Source: Coleophora flavipennella (lineage: Eukaryota > Arthropoda > Insecta > Lepidoptera > Coleophoridae). From it: a DNA stretch of 64,000 bases. Positions within the stretch are counted from its first letter, which is position 1. Each line of letters opens with the position of its first letter. The stretch lies in assembly GCA_947284805.1 (NCBI GenBank), contig OX369286.1, positions 8,554,372-8,618,371 on the forward strand, in the 5' to 3' direction. Of this stretch, positions 51,235-60,544 are shown piece after piece. The notes under the pieces were generated by a model. The model did no database searches. It saw only the letters and a list, made by a program, of their open reading frames with translations, and had not been told where the DNA came from. Both the position numbers and the translations under genes were made by a program.

Positions 51235-51555
51235 TTTGATATTTTTATTCACAATTGGTAAGCCCTTGGCATCATCTCACCTGAAGGTAAGTGACGATGA
51301 TGCCGTAGATGGTAGCGGGCTTACTAAAATTCCCCAACGCAATGGAGAACTGGCTATCTTATCAATGTTGTTAACACTGATGTTTGGAGGCAAGACTTAG
51401 ATAAGATGGTGGTAGCTAGCCAGGTGGGCTTAGAAAATGCCCTACCACCAACCAAACCGAGTCTCTTCTTCTTCTTCTTACAGCATATCGGGAATCGAAC
51501 CCGGCACCTCCTTGTGTGACGCGAATGGACAAACCATTACGCCACGGAGGCGGTT
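51235..51555 (-). mobile_element. SINE-1 copy, minus orientation, in intron
   Basis: Poly-T end with ATTCACAATTGGTAAGCCC, reverse-complement body, box B complement GGGAATCGAACCCGG and head complement ACCATTACGCCACGGAGGCG. A CTTCTTCTTCTT expansion interrupts it near 51466. Confidence 0.86.
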
Positions 51556-51566
51556 AAATATACATA

Positions 51567-51723
51567 TCACACTAATATTATAAAGGCGAAAGTTTGTGAG
51601 TGTGTATGTTTGTTACTTCTTCACGCAAAAACTACTAAACAGATCTCGCTAAAATTTGGTAGGTAGACAGAGATTAGGACCTGGATTAACACATAGGCGG
51701 GTGAAGCCGTGGGAAACAGCTAG
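51567..51723 (+). mobile_element. Small Helitron-like element, internally deleted
   Basis: It starts TCACACTAATATTATAAAGG and ends GTGGGAAACAGCTAG followed by T. At 157 bp it lacks the GC-palindromic middle of the longer copies. It lies 46 bp downstream of the splice donor of the next exon. Confidence 0.8.
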
Positions 51724-51769
51724 TATTCGATATATTTAATAACTAAGGTATCTTGGATACAGCTCTTAC

Positions 51770-51934
51770 CTCGTCAGGACCTAAGGTCTTTCCATCAGCA
51801 TCTACAGTCTTCACCTCTGTATTTGAGACTGGTACACCGGCGGTGGTAAAGTTTGTGGACCCAGGAATCATCGCTGTGGCTAGTGGAGATGTCTCAGTTA
51901 GTCCATAGATCTGAAGGATTTGCGTTCCGTTTGC
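51770..51934 (-). CDS. Acyl-CoA synthetase (4CL/luciferase-like), internal exon
   Basis: A 165-bp exon between acceptor TTTCGATTTAAG and donor GTAAGA on the minus strand, encoding 55 residues: ANGTQILQIYGLTETSPLAT, AMIPGSTNFTTAGVPVSNTE and VKTVDADGKTLGPDE. IYGLTETSP is the family's adenylate-binding motif. It is phase 0 at both ends. The preceding identified exon (60345-60530) ends in phase 1, so they cannot be joined directly; residues that normally precede ANGTQ, including the GAAP loop, are missing. A SINE-2 starts within 50 bp of its 5' edge, and 245-bp direct repeats flank it. Confidence 0.93.
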
Positions 51935-51979
51935 CTTAAATCGAAAAGAGTAAGTAGATGACTCTATTCTTAAACTTTA

Positions 51980-52160
51980 TCGTGAAGGAAAAGATCGTGA
52001 GGAAACCTGCATAATATACACCTGCGAAGTAAATCGAATGTTGTGGGTGAGTCGACCAACCCGCACTGGGACCGCGTGGTCGACTTAGGCCCAATCGCCC
52101 TAATTCCGGGTAGGCTTGAGCCTCTCGGTGGGGACGTATATGAGCTGATGTGTTGATTCT
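51980..52160 (+). mobile_element. SINE-2 fragment lacking its tRNA head
   Basis: TCGTGAAGGAAAAGATCGTG, ACCCGCACTGGGACCGCGTG, GGTAGGCTTGAGCCTCTCGG and GGGGACGTATATGAGCTGAT. Confidence 0.8.
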
Positions 52161-52259
52161 TGAACTCATCACGTTAATAGAACTTAAGGTTGCTCATGCG
52201 AAGTAACCCCAAAAGATGGATCTGAATAAATACAGAGGTAAACGAAATTGAAATTGAAA

Positions 52260-52625
52260 CGAAAGACGAAAGGGCAAGGGAGCGAGCTATGCTCGGAGTT
52301 TTTCTGCGTGATCGAATCAGAAACGAGGAGATCCGCAGGAGAACCAATGTAACCGACATAGCTCACAGAATCGCTAAACCGAAGTGGCAGTGGGCAGGTC
52401 ACATAGCTCGTAGAACAGATGGCCGTTTGGGTAATAAAATTCTAGAGTGGCGATCGCGCACCAGAAAACGAAGCGTAGGCAGGCCTCTTACGCGGTGGAC
52501 CGACGACCTGATGAAAATCTCAGGGAGCCGATGGATGCAGGCAGCGCGGGACCGGTCGTCGTGGAAATCCTTGGGGGAGGCCTATGTCTAGCACTGGACG
52601 TCCTTTGGCTGATATGATGATGATG
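52260..52625 (+). mobile_element. RTE-type LINE 3' end, best-preserved copy
   Basis: The open frame reads MLGVFLRDRIRNEEIRRRTN, VTDIAHRIAKPKWQWAGHIA, RRTDGRLGNKILEWRSRTRK and RSVGRPLTRWTDDLMKISGS. This is the C-terminus of an endonuclease-reverse transcriptase. The 3' end is GGACGTCCTTTGGCTGATAT then (GAT)n. The last ~100 bp overlap the right copy of the 245-bp duplication. Confidence 0.87.
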
Positions 52626-52770
52626 ATGATATGAAATTAGGTAATTGGTTCATAGTCAAAAACAAAAAAAAATTGTTCAAAGATGATTTTATGGTTCCGT
52701 CTCAGAGGTAACGAGACCCTATTACTAAGCCTATGCCGTCCGTCCGTTCATCTGTATGTCCGTCTGTTCG
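52526..52770 (+). repeat. Right copy of the ~245-bp direct duplication
   Basis: It matches 50699-50945 with few differences (length of the A run near 52665, GAGGTAACGAG versus GAAGTAACGAG). Confidence 0.88.
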
Positions 52771-52829
52771 GCTTTAGTTAAACTTTTTACAGAATTTGTG
52801 GTTTTACGGCGGATTTACTGAAATAAAAA

Positions 52830-53190
52830 AACCGGTAAAGTGCGAGTCAGAATCGCACACAAAGGGTTCCGTACCATTTTACTAGATGTCGTTAGTTTCT
52901 TCACTTTTCAAAAAAACACGTTTGTTGTATGCATTTTTTTTAAATATTTAAAACCCTTAAAATATTTGTTTTATTCTGTTTTTAGTATTTGTTGTTATAG
53001 CGGCAACAGAAATACATCATCTGTGAAAATTTCAACGGTCTAGCTATCACAGTTCATGAAATACAGCCTGGTGACAGAGAGACAGACGGACGAACGGACA
53101 GTGAAGTCTTATTAATAGGGTTCCGTACCCAAAGTGGAAAAACGCAACCCTACCCTTTTTCGTTTCTACCCTTTGGGTACGGAACCCTAA
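52830..53190. repeat. Dispersed 'AGGGTTCCGTACC' repeat copy
   Basis: It opens AAAAACCGGTAAAGTGCGAG, contains TTGTTATAGCGGCAACAGAA and AGAGACAGACGGACGAACGG, and closes TAGGGTTCCGTACCC. A copy in the opposite orientation is at 60035-60325. Confidence 0.72.
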
Positions 53191-53739
53191 AGACATATTT
53201 GTTTTATGTTAATGTTTTTGATGTGTAACATCTTTGCTCTCGCTTTCCTGCAATTTGTGGGAGTGATTTCGTGAAATGGGACGGAAATGTGTAACAGGAA
53301 ATGCGAACGTTTTTTAATTCTCGAAAACTAAGGTTGTCATAGCCATGCAGCCTAGTGTGATGGCAAAGGCAAAGATGACATACTACTATTCGAAGGGTCG
53401 GCCCGTGAATGTACGACCCGATAATTAATTAATTTCATAAGTATTTTGTCACATGTTACACATCATATGCGAGTACCGTAGGTCTCGTTTTTTTATTTTT
53501 GACCGCCACGAGACAGGCCTAGCCTAGTGTGGGGTCACAGTTAACTTGTACTTATTAGATAAGATAACTTCCTAAATATTTTTTTTATGTCTTTATGTCT
53601 TTATATTTTTTAAATGTTTTTTTGTTTTTGTTCTATCGTATAAGAGTTATTTATTACATACAAGCGTCAATCTTGGTGTGATTCTAGTGAAAACCCTAAT
53701 ACAAAACAACAATTAATAAAACCAGCCAAGTGTGAGTTT
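53191..53739. other. Intron sequence, nothing recognised
   Basis: A fragment resembling the LINE tail at 6240 is near 53510 (GACAGGCCTAGCCTAGTGTG). No exon-like frame was found. Confidence 0.4.
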
Positions 53740-54200
53740 TACTTGTATCTTAGGGTCCCGAACTGAATGAATAGTTTTTTTGGTAAACACATAACTCAAG
53801 AGTTGTACTTGTGTTTTAGGGTCCCGAACTGATTAAGCAGTTTGTTTGGTAAACGCATAAGTCAATAGTTGTACTTGTGTTTTAGGGTCCCGAACTGATT
53901 AAGCAGTTTGTTTGGTAAACGCATAACTCAATAGTTGTACTTGTGTTTTAGGTTCCCGAACAGAATGAATAGTTTTTTTTTGGAAAACACGTAACTCAAG
54001 TGTTGTACTTGTGTTTTAGGATCCCGAACTGAATAAATAGTTTTTTTTAGAAAACACATAATTCAAGAGTTGTACTTGTGTTTTAGGGTCCCGAACAGAA
54101 TGAATAGTTTTTCCTGGAAAACACGTAACTCAAGAGTTGTACTTGTGTTTTAGGGTCTCGAACTGAATGAATAGTTTTTTAAGTAAACATATAACGCAAA
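53740..54200 (+). repeat. Tandem repeat, 7 units of ~66 bp
   Basis: The unit runs TTGTACTTGTGTTTTAGGGT, CCCGAACTGAATGAATAG, a T-rich stretch, then AAACACATAACTCAAGAG. Landmarks (GGGTCCCG or variants) lie at about 53753, 53819, 53885, 53951, 54019, 54086 and 54153. Confidence 0.92.
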
Positions 54201-54370
54201 TACACAGGATGACAGGTAAGACATCGGACGCATTTCATAAAGTGAATCAGAAGACAAAACTGAACAACTTTCTCCAAGAAACCTATGGTAAATTCCCAAA
54301 AAAAATTAGACTTTTCATACAAATCAATCAGCTATCAGCCAACTTGTTCATACTTCACATGAAGTAATTT
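54201..54370. mobile_element. CAGGGT MITE fragment
   Basis: ACACAGGATGACAGGTAAGA, AAACTGAACAACTTTCTCCA and TTTTCATACAAATCAATCAG match the family interior. The right end is unclear. Confidence 0.5.
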
Positions 54371-54394
54371 TTTAATGAATTGATTTTTGGTTGG

Positions 54395-56790
54395 TACCTC
54401 TGTTTTCAAAAGTATCCTAAAAATATCTTTGTAACCGATATTGTCAATCATCAGATGACATAAAAAATGACTTGGTGTGACGGTTGTGCAGATTCGGACA
54501 TTATAATTGTAATTGTGGCTACGTGTTCTCTCTTCACGTTACAATTGATGCCAGGAATTAAAACTTATAATTAAAACTTAAAACCTGCATTATGCTGCAT
54601 TAATGGTCCCTATTCGGGCGCCATTAATGCAGCATAAGTTAATTAAAATAGATTAAATAATATAACAATGCAGTATTGCTTTCTCCACATTATACGCAAA
54701 ATTTATTTTCTTTCCGAAATTCATATTTAGGCTGCGATTAAAAATTCTACGTATAATGTGGCGAAAGCAATACTGCATTGTTATATTATTTAATCCATTT
54801 TAATTAAATTATGCTGCATTAATTTGGCGTACCCTGTTCACTTTTATGTGACAACGTTTCTGTATTTCGCAGTATTGTTTAGATTTCTTGAGGTCTTTTA
54901 TCAATTTTCTATTTTTCAAACTTCTTTCATTAATCTTGCCCTTGTCTTACCTCAAATGGCCTATTTTTCGGTAGAGTTGTCCCTTTAGACTCTTGCGTAT
55001 CGCGTTTCAGACTTCCGGTGTTAATTTTATCCGTGAGTCGGATTTTTCACGCATCCGCCTTTACCGCTTTTGACCACATTTTCTCAGAGGTAACCGACAA
55101 TGTTTTGCAAGTTTTTTCAGTTTTTGACAACCCTATTGGTCTTTAATGTTTTACTAATTGTTTGGTTTCTCCTGTTTTCTTAAGTGACTAGTTTTAGGTT
55201 CAAATGCACAGCGATCCTTTAACACTTGTGTTCTTGGGGTTATTAAGGTTAATTCTCTTGTTGATGGGGTTTTTGGCGTTTGTATGTGTACGCGAATCGT
55301 GTAGAAATGTCTTTTTCTTTCAACTTCAAGTGAACGTTAGTAGTTAGCTAGTTGCTTAGGGAGTTTTTATTTTTTTCTTTTTCAGGGCTGTCCAACGACT
55401 ATAGGCTTGTCCAAATTTCAAAAATTTTTTGGACTTCTCGCCTTTTTTTTTGAGTTTGTGGGTATTTTGAAACGCAAAGTATCGCTTCAAGCCGATCTTC
55501 TTTCTTGCGTTTCATGATTAAATGCTCTTTTGGTTTTGTTCGTCTATGAAAATTTAATTTGAAAATGATTGTTAGCTTTTGACAAGAGAAAAACAATTGA
55601 TGACCGTCGAACCGAGTGGTTGGACAAAAATATTATTTTAAATTTTAAAGTGCTGTGATTTTTCCTTTTTTTAACAAGACCTCCTATATTTATCAGGGGT
55701 AAGTGATTTATGTTTAGAGACAGCTATCCATTTTTATTTGTTGCTGTTGCGAACTAGATTTTTATTTATGTTCGTAGGGTCTTCCACCCTGCCCGTACTC
55801 CGAATCATAATAACCCTGAGTCACTGCTGAGTCTTCCACCGGCATATATTTCGCCGCTCTACACTACCTGCCGCTTACCCAAAGGGAAGTAGAATCCTTA
55901 CTACTATCTAATTTTAAGGCCCATCGATATTGCTTGTCATTGGTGACCAAGTACTACTACTGCCCTGCAAAATACTACTACCTACCTCCAAGCGCTGCTG
56001 CTGGCCTGCATAACTTCCTATTTCCGTCTACTTTAACAATTTAGCATTTAATTTAAAATTATTAAGAGTGTCGTATACCCAAAGTGTTTTCTACAACTTT
56101 GGGGGGTAATTCCGACTCCAAATAAATTTACTCCTTTTACAATTTAGGTATTTATTCGATCATTTTTATACCAGGGGGGACGATCGATCGTTACCTAACC
56201 TTTTTTTTATTTTAAAATTTTGTAAATGAATTATTTTTTATTCAAGTGAAATTTGTCAACTTAAGGCAACTCTATGTTAAGCTTATTCCGAAGCCTATTT
56301 TCACGGTCATCCATTGTTAACACATTTACCTATTTTTTAAATATTATTAAATAAAAGTATTCCATATTACCCCAAAATTTATTTTCTTTCCAAAATTCAT
56401 ATTTAGGCTGCGATTAAAAAATTCTACGTATAATGTGGCGAAAGCAATACTGCATTGTTATATTATTTAACCCATTTTAATTAAATTATGCTACACTATC
56501 TAGTACCTTTGTTTTCTTAAGTATCCTAACAATGTCTTAGTGTGACAGTGGTGCGGATCCCGACATTATCATTGTAATTGTGGCTAAATGTTCTCTCTTC
56601 ACGTTACAATTGATGCCATAAATAAAACTAATAATTTAAACTTAAAATCTATCAAGTACCTTTGTTTTCTCAAGTATCCTAAGAATGTCTTGGTGTGGTA
56701 ATGGTGCGGATCCGGACATTATCTTCGTAACTGTGTCTACGTGTTCTCTCTTCACGTTAGGATTTGATGCCAGGAATAAAACTAAAAATA
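54395..56790. repeat. Region bounded by three copies of a ~140-bp repeat, with hairpins
   Basis: The repeat (TACCTCTGTTTTCAAAAGTA, GTGTTCTCTCTTCACGTTAC, TTGATGCCAGGAAT) occurs at about 54395-54570, 56500-56635 and 56648-56785. Inside, TTATGCTGCATTAATGG/CCATTAATGCAGCATAA form a hairpin at about 54591-54638. CAATGCAGTATTGCTTTCTC and its reverse complement lie at about 54667 and 54763, and part of that arm is repeated at 56390-56490. Between 55740 and 56040 there is non-repetitive sequence of unknown nature. Confidence 0.6.
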
Positions 56791-56935
56791 AAAATAAAAA
56801 TCAAACAATGTCGACAGGCTGAAAACCATAGGGGTACAAGTGAAATTTATACAAAATGAAGTTAAACAGTTTTTGTAAATGGTTTTGGAGGTTTTGATAT
56901 AAGAGTTACAATAAAACACACAAGTACTTATTATA

Positions 56936-58561
56936 CAGGGTCTTCGGCAGATGGTTGAAAATACGAAAATGGGGGATAGGTGGGGTCGCCTCCCACCTAT
57001 TTTGAGAATTAAAAAAAATCTAGGACTTGTAATTTTTTTTACAGGATTTTTTTTCCTTTTTTTAGAAATTTTGCCATTTTTATACCTTTGAACACATGTA
57101 ACTTTTTGTTTTTTAAAGCTAGCTCCAAAATCTTTTTTTTAATAGACTTTTATAAGATTGTCGGCTCTAAAAAAAATTATGTTTGTTTCAAGTTATTGCT
57201 AAAAACAAAAATGTGGGCCCCCGAACTTAAAAAAAAAGTTGAACAGAAATTTAAAAGTCAACTTTGCGATGCATTTTAAAAAAAAATAATGGGGCTGGAA
57301 GGCTTCTGTTTTTTTTAAAACATCTCTAAAGCTTAGGCTTTTGAATGGTATGTAATTTGTTTCGGTATCTTTTTTGTAACCGGAGTTGTTATTTTTTTTT
57401 ACTCAATTGGACCATGTTGACGAAATTCCACTAGTTACATGTTTTGTGAAATGTATCAAATGCAAAGTTGAAAATAATGTAAATACTTACTGTTGGGACG
57501 GTTACAAAGAGCAGGTACGTTTTTTTACATTCTTGCACACACATAATGGCTATCTTTTGTCATTTATTGGCATATTGGAGTTAACACTTCCATATGCCAA
57601 TAAAATGTCCGCATATTCCGCATTGGTAAATTGAGCCATTTTAAACCACAACAAAGTCTTAACAAAACGTCTGATAATAACAAAAAGTGACAAACAACAA
57701 AAAAACTTAACAAAATCACAAACACAGCAAAGTGAAATTAACGAAAACAAAAAAAAACGTTAACGTTATTAACGTTTGTGATTTTGTTAAGTTTTTTTGT
57801 TGTTTGTCACTTTTTGTTATTATCAGACGTTTTGTTAAGACTTTGTTGTGGTTTAAAATGGCTCAATTTACCAATGCGGAATATGCGGACATTTTATTGG
57901 CATATGGAAGTGTTAACTCCAATATGCCAATAAATGACAAAAGATAGCCATTATGTGTGTGCAAGAATGTAAAAAAACGTACCTGCTCTTTGTAGCCGTC
58001 CCAACAGTAAGTATTTACATTATTTTCAACTTTGCATTTGATACATTTCACAAAACATGTAACTAGTGGAATTTCGTCAACATGGTCCAATTGAGTAAAA
58101 AAAATTAACAACTCCGGTTACAAAAAAGATACCGAAACAAATTACATACCATTCAAAAGCCTAAGCTTTAGAGATGTTTTAAAAAAAACAGAAGCCTTCC
58201 AGCCCCATTATTTTTTTTTTAAATGCATCGCAAAGTTGACTTTTAAATTTTTGTTCAACTTTTTTTTTAAGTTCGGGGGCCCACATTTTTGTTTTTAGCA
58301 ATAACTTGAAACAAACATAATTTTTTTTAGAGCCGACAATCTTATAAAAGTCTATTAAAAAAAAGATTTTGGAGCTAGCTTTAAAAAACAAAAAGTTACA
58401 TGTGTTCAAAGGTATAAAAATGGCAAAATTTCTAAAAAAAGGAAAAAAAATCCTGTAAAAAAAATTACAAGTCCTAGATTTTTTTTAATTCTCAAAATAG
58501 GTGGGAGGCGACCCCACCTATCCCCCATTTTCGTATTTTCAACCATCTGCCGAAGACCCTG
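56936..58561. mobile_element. Near-perfect palindromic element, 788-bp arms, 50-bp centre
   Basis: Arms 56936-57723 and 57774-58561 have identical length and are reverse complements with only isolated differences. The tips are CAGGGTCTTCGGCAGATGG / CCATCTGCCGAAGACCCTG, and TA flanks both sides. Each arm carries, reading outward from the centre, a short ORF, MAQFTNAEYADILLAYGSVN then SNMPINDKR. This resembles the N-terminal helix-turn-helix start (DUF4817-type) of an insect transposon protein, cut short by a stop. No complete transposase is present. Confidence 0.9.
57857..57947 (+). pseudogene. Truncated transposase N-terminus, right arm of palindrome
   Basis: Twenty-nine codons from an ATG in GTTTAAAATGGCTCAA, reading MAQFTNAEYADILLAYGSVN and SNMPINDKR, then TAG. 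The opening resembles the DUF4817 helix-turn-helix at the N-terminus of transposon-encoded proteins in insects. The mirror copy is on the minus strand at about 57550-57640. The sequence after VN diverges from what the family would be expected to have, suggesting a rearranged junction. Confidence 0.5.
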
Positions 58562-58939
58562 TATATTTTATCATGAAATTGTTATATCGGTTTGGCATGC
58601 TATAAGATAAGCATATGGCCTATGTTTTGATTCACTTATACCGCATTTCTCTCTATAGTCACTTATACCCCTGTTGTTCTTGGCCCGTCTCCAATTCCAG
58701 AACCACATTTTGGACTGATTGGTGTCCATTAACTGCTATTGGTTAGCTACTGCACGACATCAAAAGTTCAGGTTAAAAGTTGATAAGGAGTAATATTTGT
58801 CCGAATGAGGCTGGATAAAATAGTGGTCATTTTGAACTTGTTTATTTACAGGCGTAACGACGATACGACGTGATCGACGTACTTGTAATGTGTTTCGGTC
58901 AAAAATAGTTTTGTTTGCTGACATTTTTATCCAGAAACT
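58562..58939. other. Intron sequence, nothing recognised
   Basis: No exon-like open frame or element could be supported. Confidence 0.35.
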
Positions 58940-59220
58940 GGTACAACCTGCTGGCTAGAGTGTTGTGAGTTCGAACCACATTCGTGAATAAATACAAGAA
59001 TGAAAAAATATGTATAAGAAAACGGAGACACAATTTCATCATCGGTACTATAAATTATAAATTCGTTGTACGCAACCACAAGTCCTCCATCGAAACTAGT
59101 TACGTGCAACAACAGTTTCGTAGACGGCCAAAGCGAAACAGGTTTGTTTGCTTTGTGTCTGGGTGTTTAATAATGTATTTCAAGGTACTAGAGGCAAAGC
59201 ATATATATTAGTACTAACAT
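58940..59220 (+). mobile_element. SINE-3-like copy, disrupted
   Basis: A box-B-like TGTGAGTTCGAACCACATTC, and TTTGTTTGCTTTGTGTCTGG with GTGTTTAATAATGTATTTCA at the far end, match SINE-3. The middle is unrelated. Another piece of the family's 3' end lies near 59395-59430. Confidence 0.5.
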
Positions 59221-59439
59221 ACAGTATGGACACTCCCTGCCGCTCTCTAGATTGCGACCTCACCCCCTCGTCACCCAGATTGATACAGATTGGTTACAGT
59301 TTGGTTGACGAACGTCCTTCCTTTTTTGAAATGTCATTTCTGGCCTGTTGTATGAAGTGTCCAGGGTGTGCTAGAGGTAAGCATTATGCATGTATATACT
59401 AGTCTCTGGGGCCCTAGTTTGGGTCCAGATGACCGTTTA

Positions 59440-59740
59440 TAAAAAAACGGCCAAGTGCGGCTCGGGGCACACAAAAAGGGTTCCACACTAGAATTTTAAG
59501 TACCTACTTAAATAGGGGTCTACTTTTCCGGACCTTTGTCCTAGGTTTTCTTGTATTCTATGCATTCAATCCCAAGATTTTAGGCCTAGTAGTTTCGGAG
59601 ATAAGAGGGGAAATGGTCCATTTTACGCCTATTTCCTTAAATACTTAACTGGAAAAATTATTTTCTCAATATGTATTTGGGTTTTATCTTTATTCGTTTA
59701 CTTAAATAGTGTAACTTAAATACCCTGAGCGCAGCAAAAT
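59440..59740. repeat. Dispersed 'AGGGTTCCGTACC' repeat fragment
   Basis: AAAAACGGCCAAGTGCGGCT, AGGCCTAGTAGTTTCGGAGA and TAAGAGGGGAAATGG match the copy at 9641-10175. Confidence 0.6.
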
Positions 59741-59747
59741 TAACTTA

Positions 59748-59992
59748 TCACACTAATATTATAAAGGCGAAAGTTTGTGAGTGTGTGAGTGTGTATGTTT
59801 TTTTAACTTCTTCACGCAAAAACTACAAAACGGATTTGACTGAAATTTGGTAGGTAGGCAGATTAGGACCTGGATTAACACATAGGCTACTTTTTTTTCA
59901 CGCTCGCGAGCCGCTTGCGGCTCGCACACTGCGCACCCTCGAAAAGTCAAAGAAACGATGTCTACGCGGGTGAAGCCGTGTGAAACAGCTAG
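59748..59992 (+). mobile_element. Small Helitron-like element
   Basis: It starts TCACACTAATATTATAAAGG, contains CGCGAGCCGCTTGCGGCTCG, and ends GAAACAGCTAG followed by T. Confidence 0.8.
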
Positions 59993-60034
59993 TTTTTAAT
60001 ACTGGCCATTTGATGTAATTGACCTACAGTATCT

Positions 60035-60325
60035 TTTTATTAGGGTTTCGTACCCAAAGGGTAAAATAGGGACCCTATACTAAGACTTCTCTGGCCGCCC
60101 GTCCGTCCGTCTGTCAATAGGCTTTATTTCATGAACCTTGATAGCTAGACAGTTAAAATTTTTACTGATGATGTATTTCTGTTGCCGCTGTAATAACAAA
60201 TACTAAAAATTAGAAAAAGTGAAAGTCTCCATACAAAAAACTTGAAAAAACTAGCGCCATCTAGTATGATGGTACGGAACCCTTTTTGCGCGGTTCTGAC
60301 TCGCACTTTACCGGTTTTTTTGTAA
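60035..60325. repeat. Dispersed 'AGGGTTCCGTACC' repeat, inverted relative to 52830
   Basis: TTAGGGTTTCGTACCCAAAG, GTCCGTCCGTCTGTCAATAG, TGATGTATTTCTGTTGCCGC and GACTCGCACTTTACCGGTTT. It ends about 20 bp from the splice donor of the next exon. Confidence 0.75.
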
Positions 60326-60344
60326 GTACTTACACATTACTTAC

Positions 60345-60530
60345 GCATAGGTGGAGCTGCGTACAACAGGTTTATTTTGTGATCCTTCATTGCCGTCACA
60401 AAAGTGTCAGGTTTGAATCTCGGCAGAGAAACAATCTTCGCTCCAACTGACAATTTGTGAAGCATGATTACTACCATACCGTAAATGTGGTAGAATGGTA
60501 GGACAGCAAGCGATGCATCTTGATGTGTGT
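60345..60530 (-). CDS. Acyl-CoA synthetase (4CL/luciferase-like), upstream exon
   Basis: A 186-bp exon between acceptor GATATTACAG and donor GTAAGTAATG on the minus strand. It reads THQDASLAVLPFYHIYGMVV, IMLHKLSVGAKIVSLPRFKP, DTFVTAMKDHKINLLYAAPP and M. The LPFYHIYGM segment matches the conserved core of the N-terminal adenylation domain of 4CL and beetle-luciferase-like enzymes. It begins with two bases of a split codon and ends with one (phase 1). The ATP-binding STG-rich loop normally encoded just upstream is not in the window, so the 5' exons lie beyond 64000. A 61-bp minisatellite occupies the adjoining intron, starting about 15 bp from the acceptor. Confidence 0.92.
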
Positions 60531-60544
60531 CTGTAATATCGAAA

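Noticed and set aside
54950..55090. Candidate for the missing synthetase exon (donor-like CCATTTGAG|GTAAGAC on the minus strand)
   Set aside because: The minus frames upstream contain stops and show none of the expected family residues.
57386..58111. 82-residue Cys-containing ORFs present on both strands as a possible zinc-binding gene
   Set aside because: The two ORFs are mirror copies in the palindrome arms, start at no convincing context and run antisense to the MAQF frame; no known domain.
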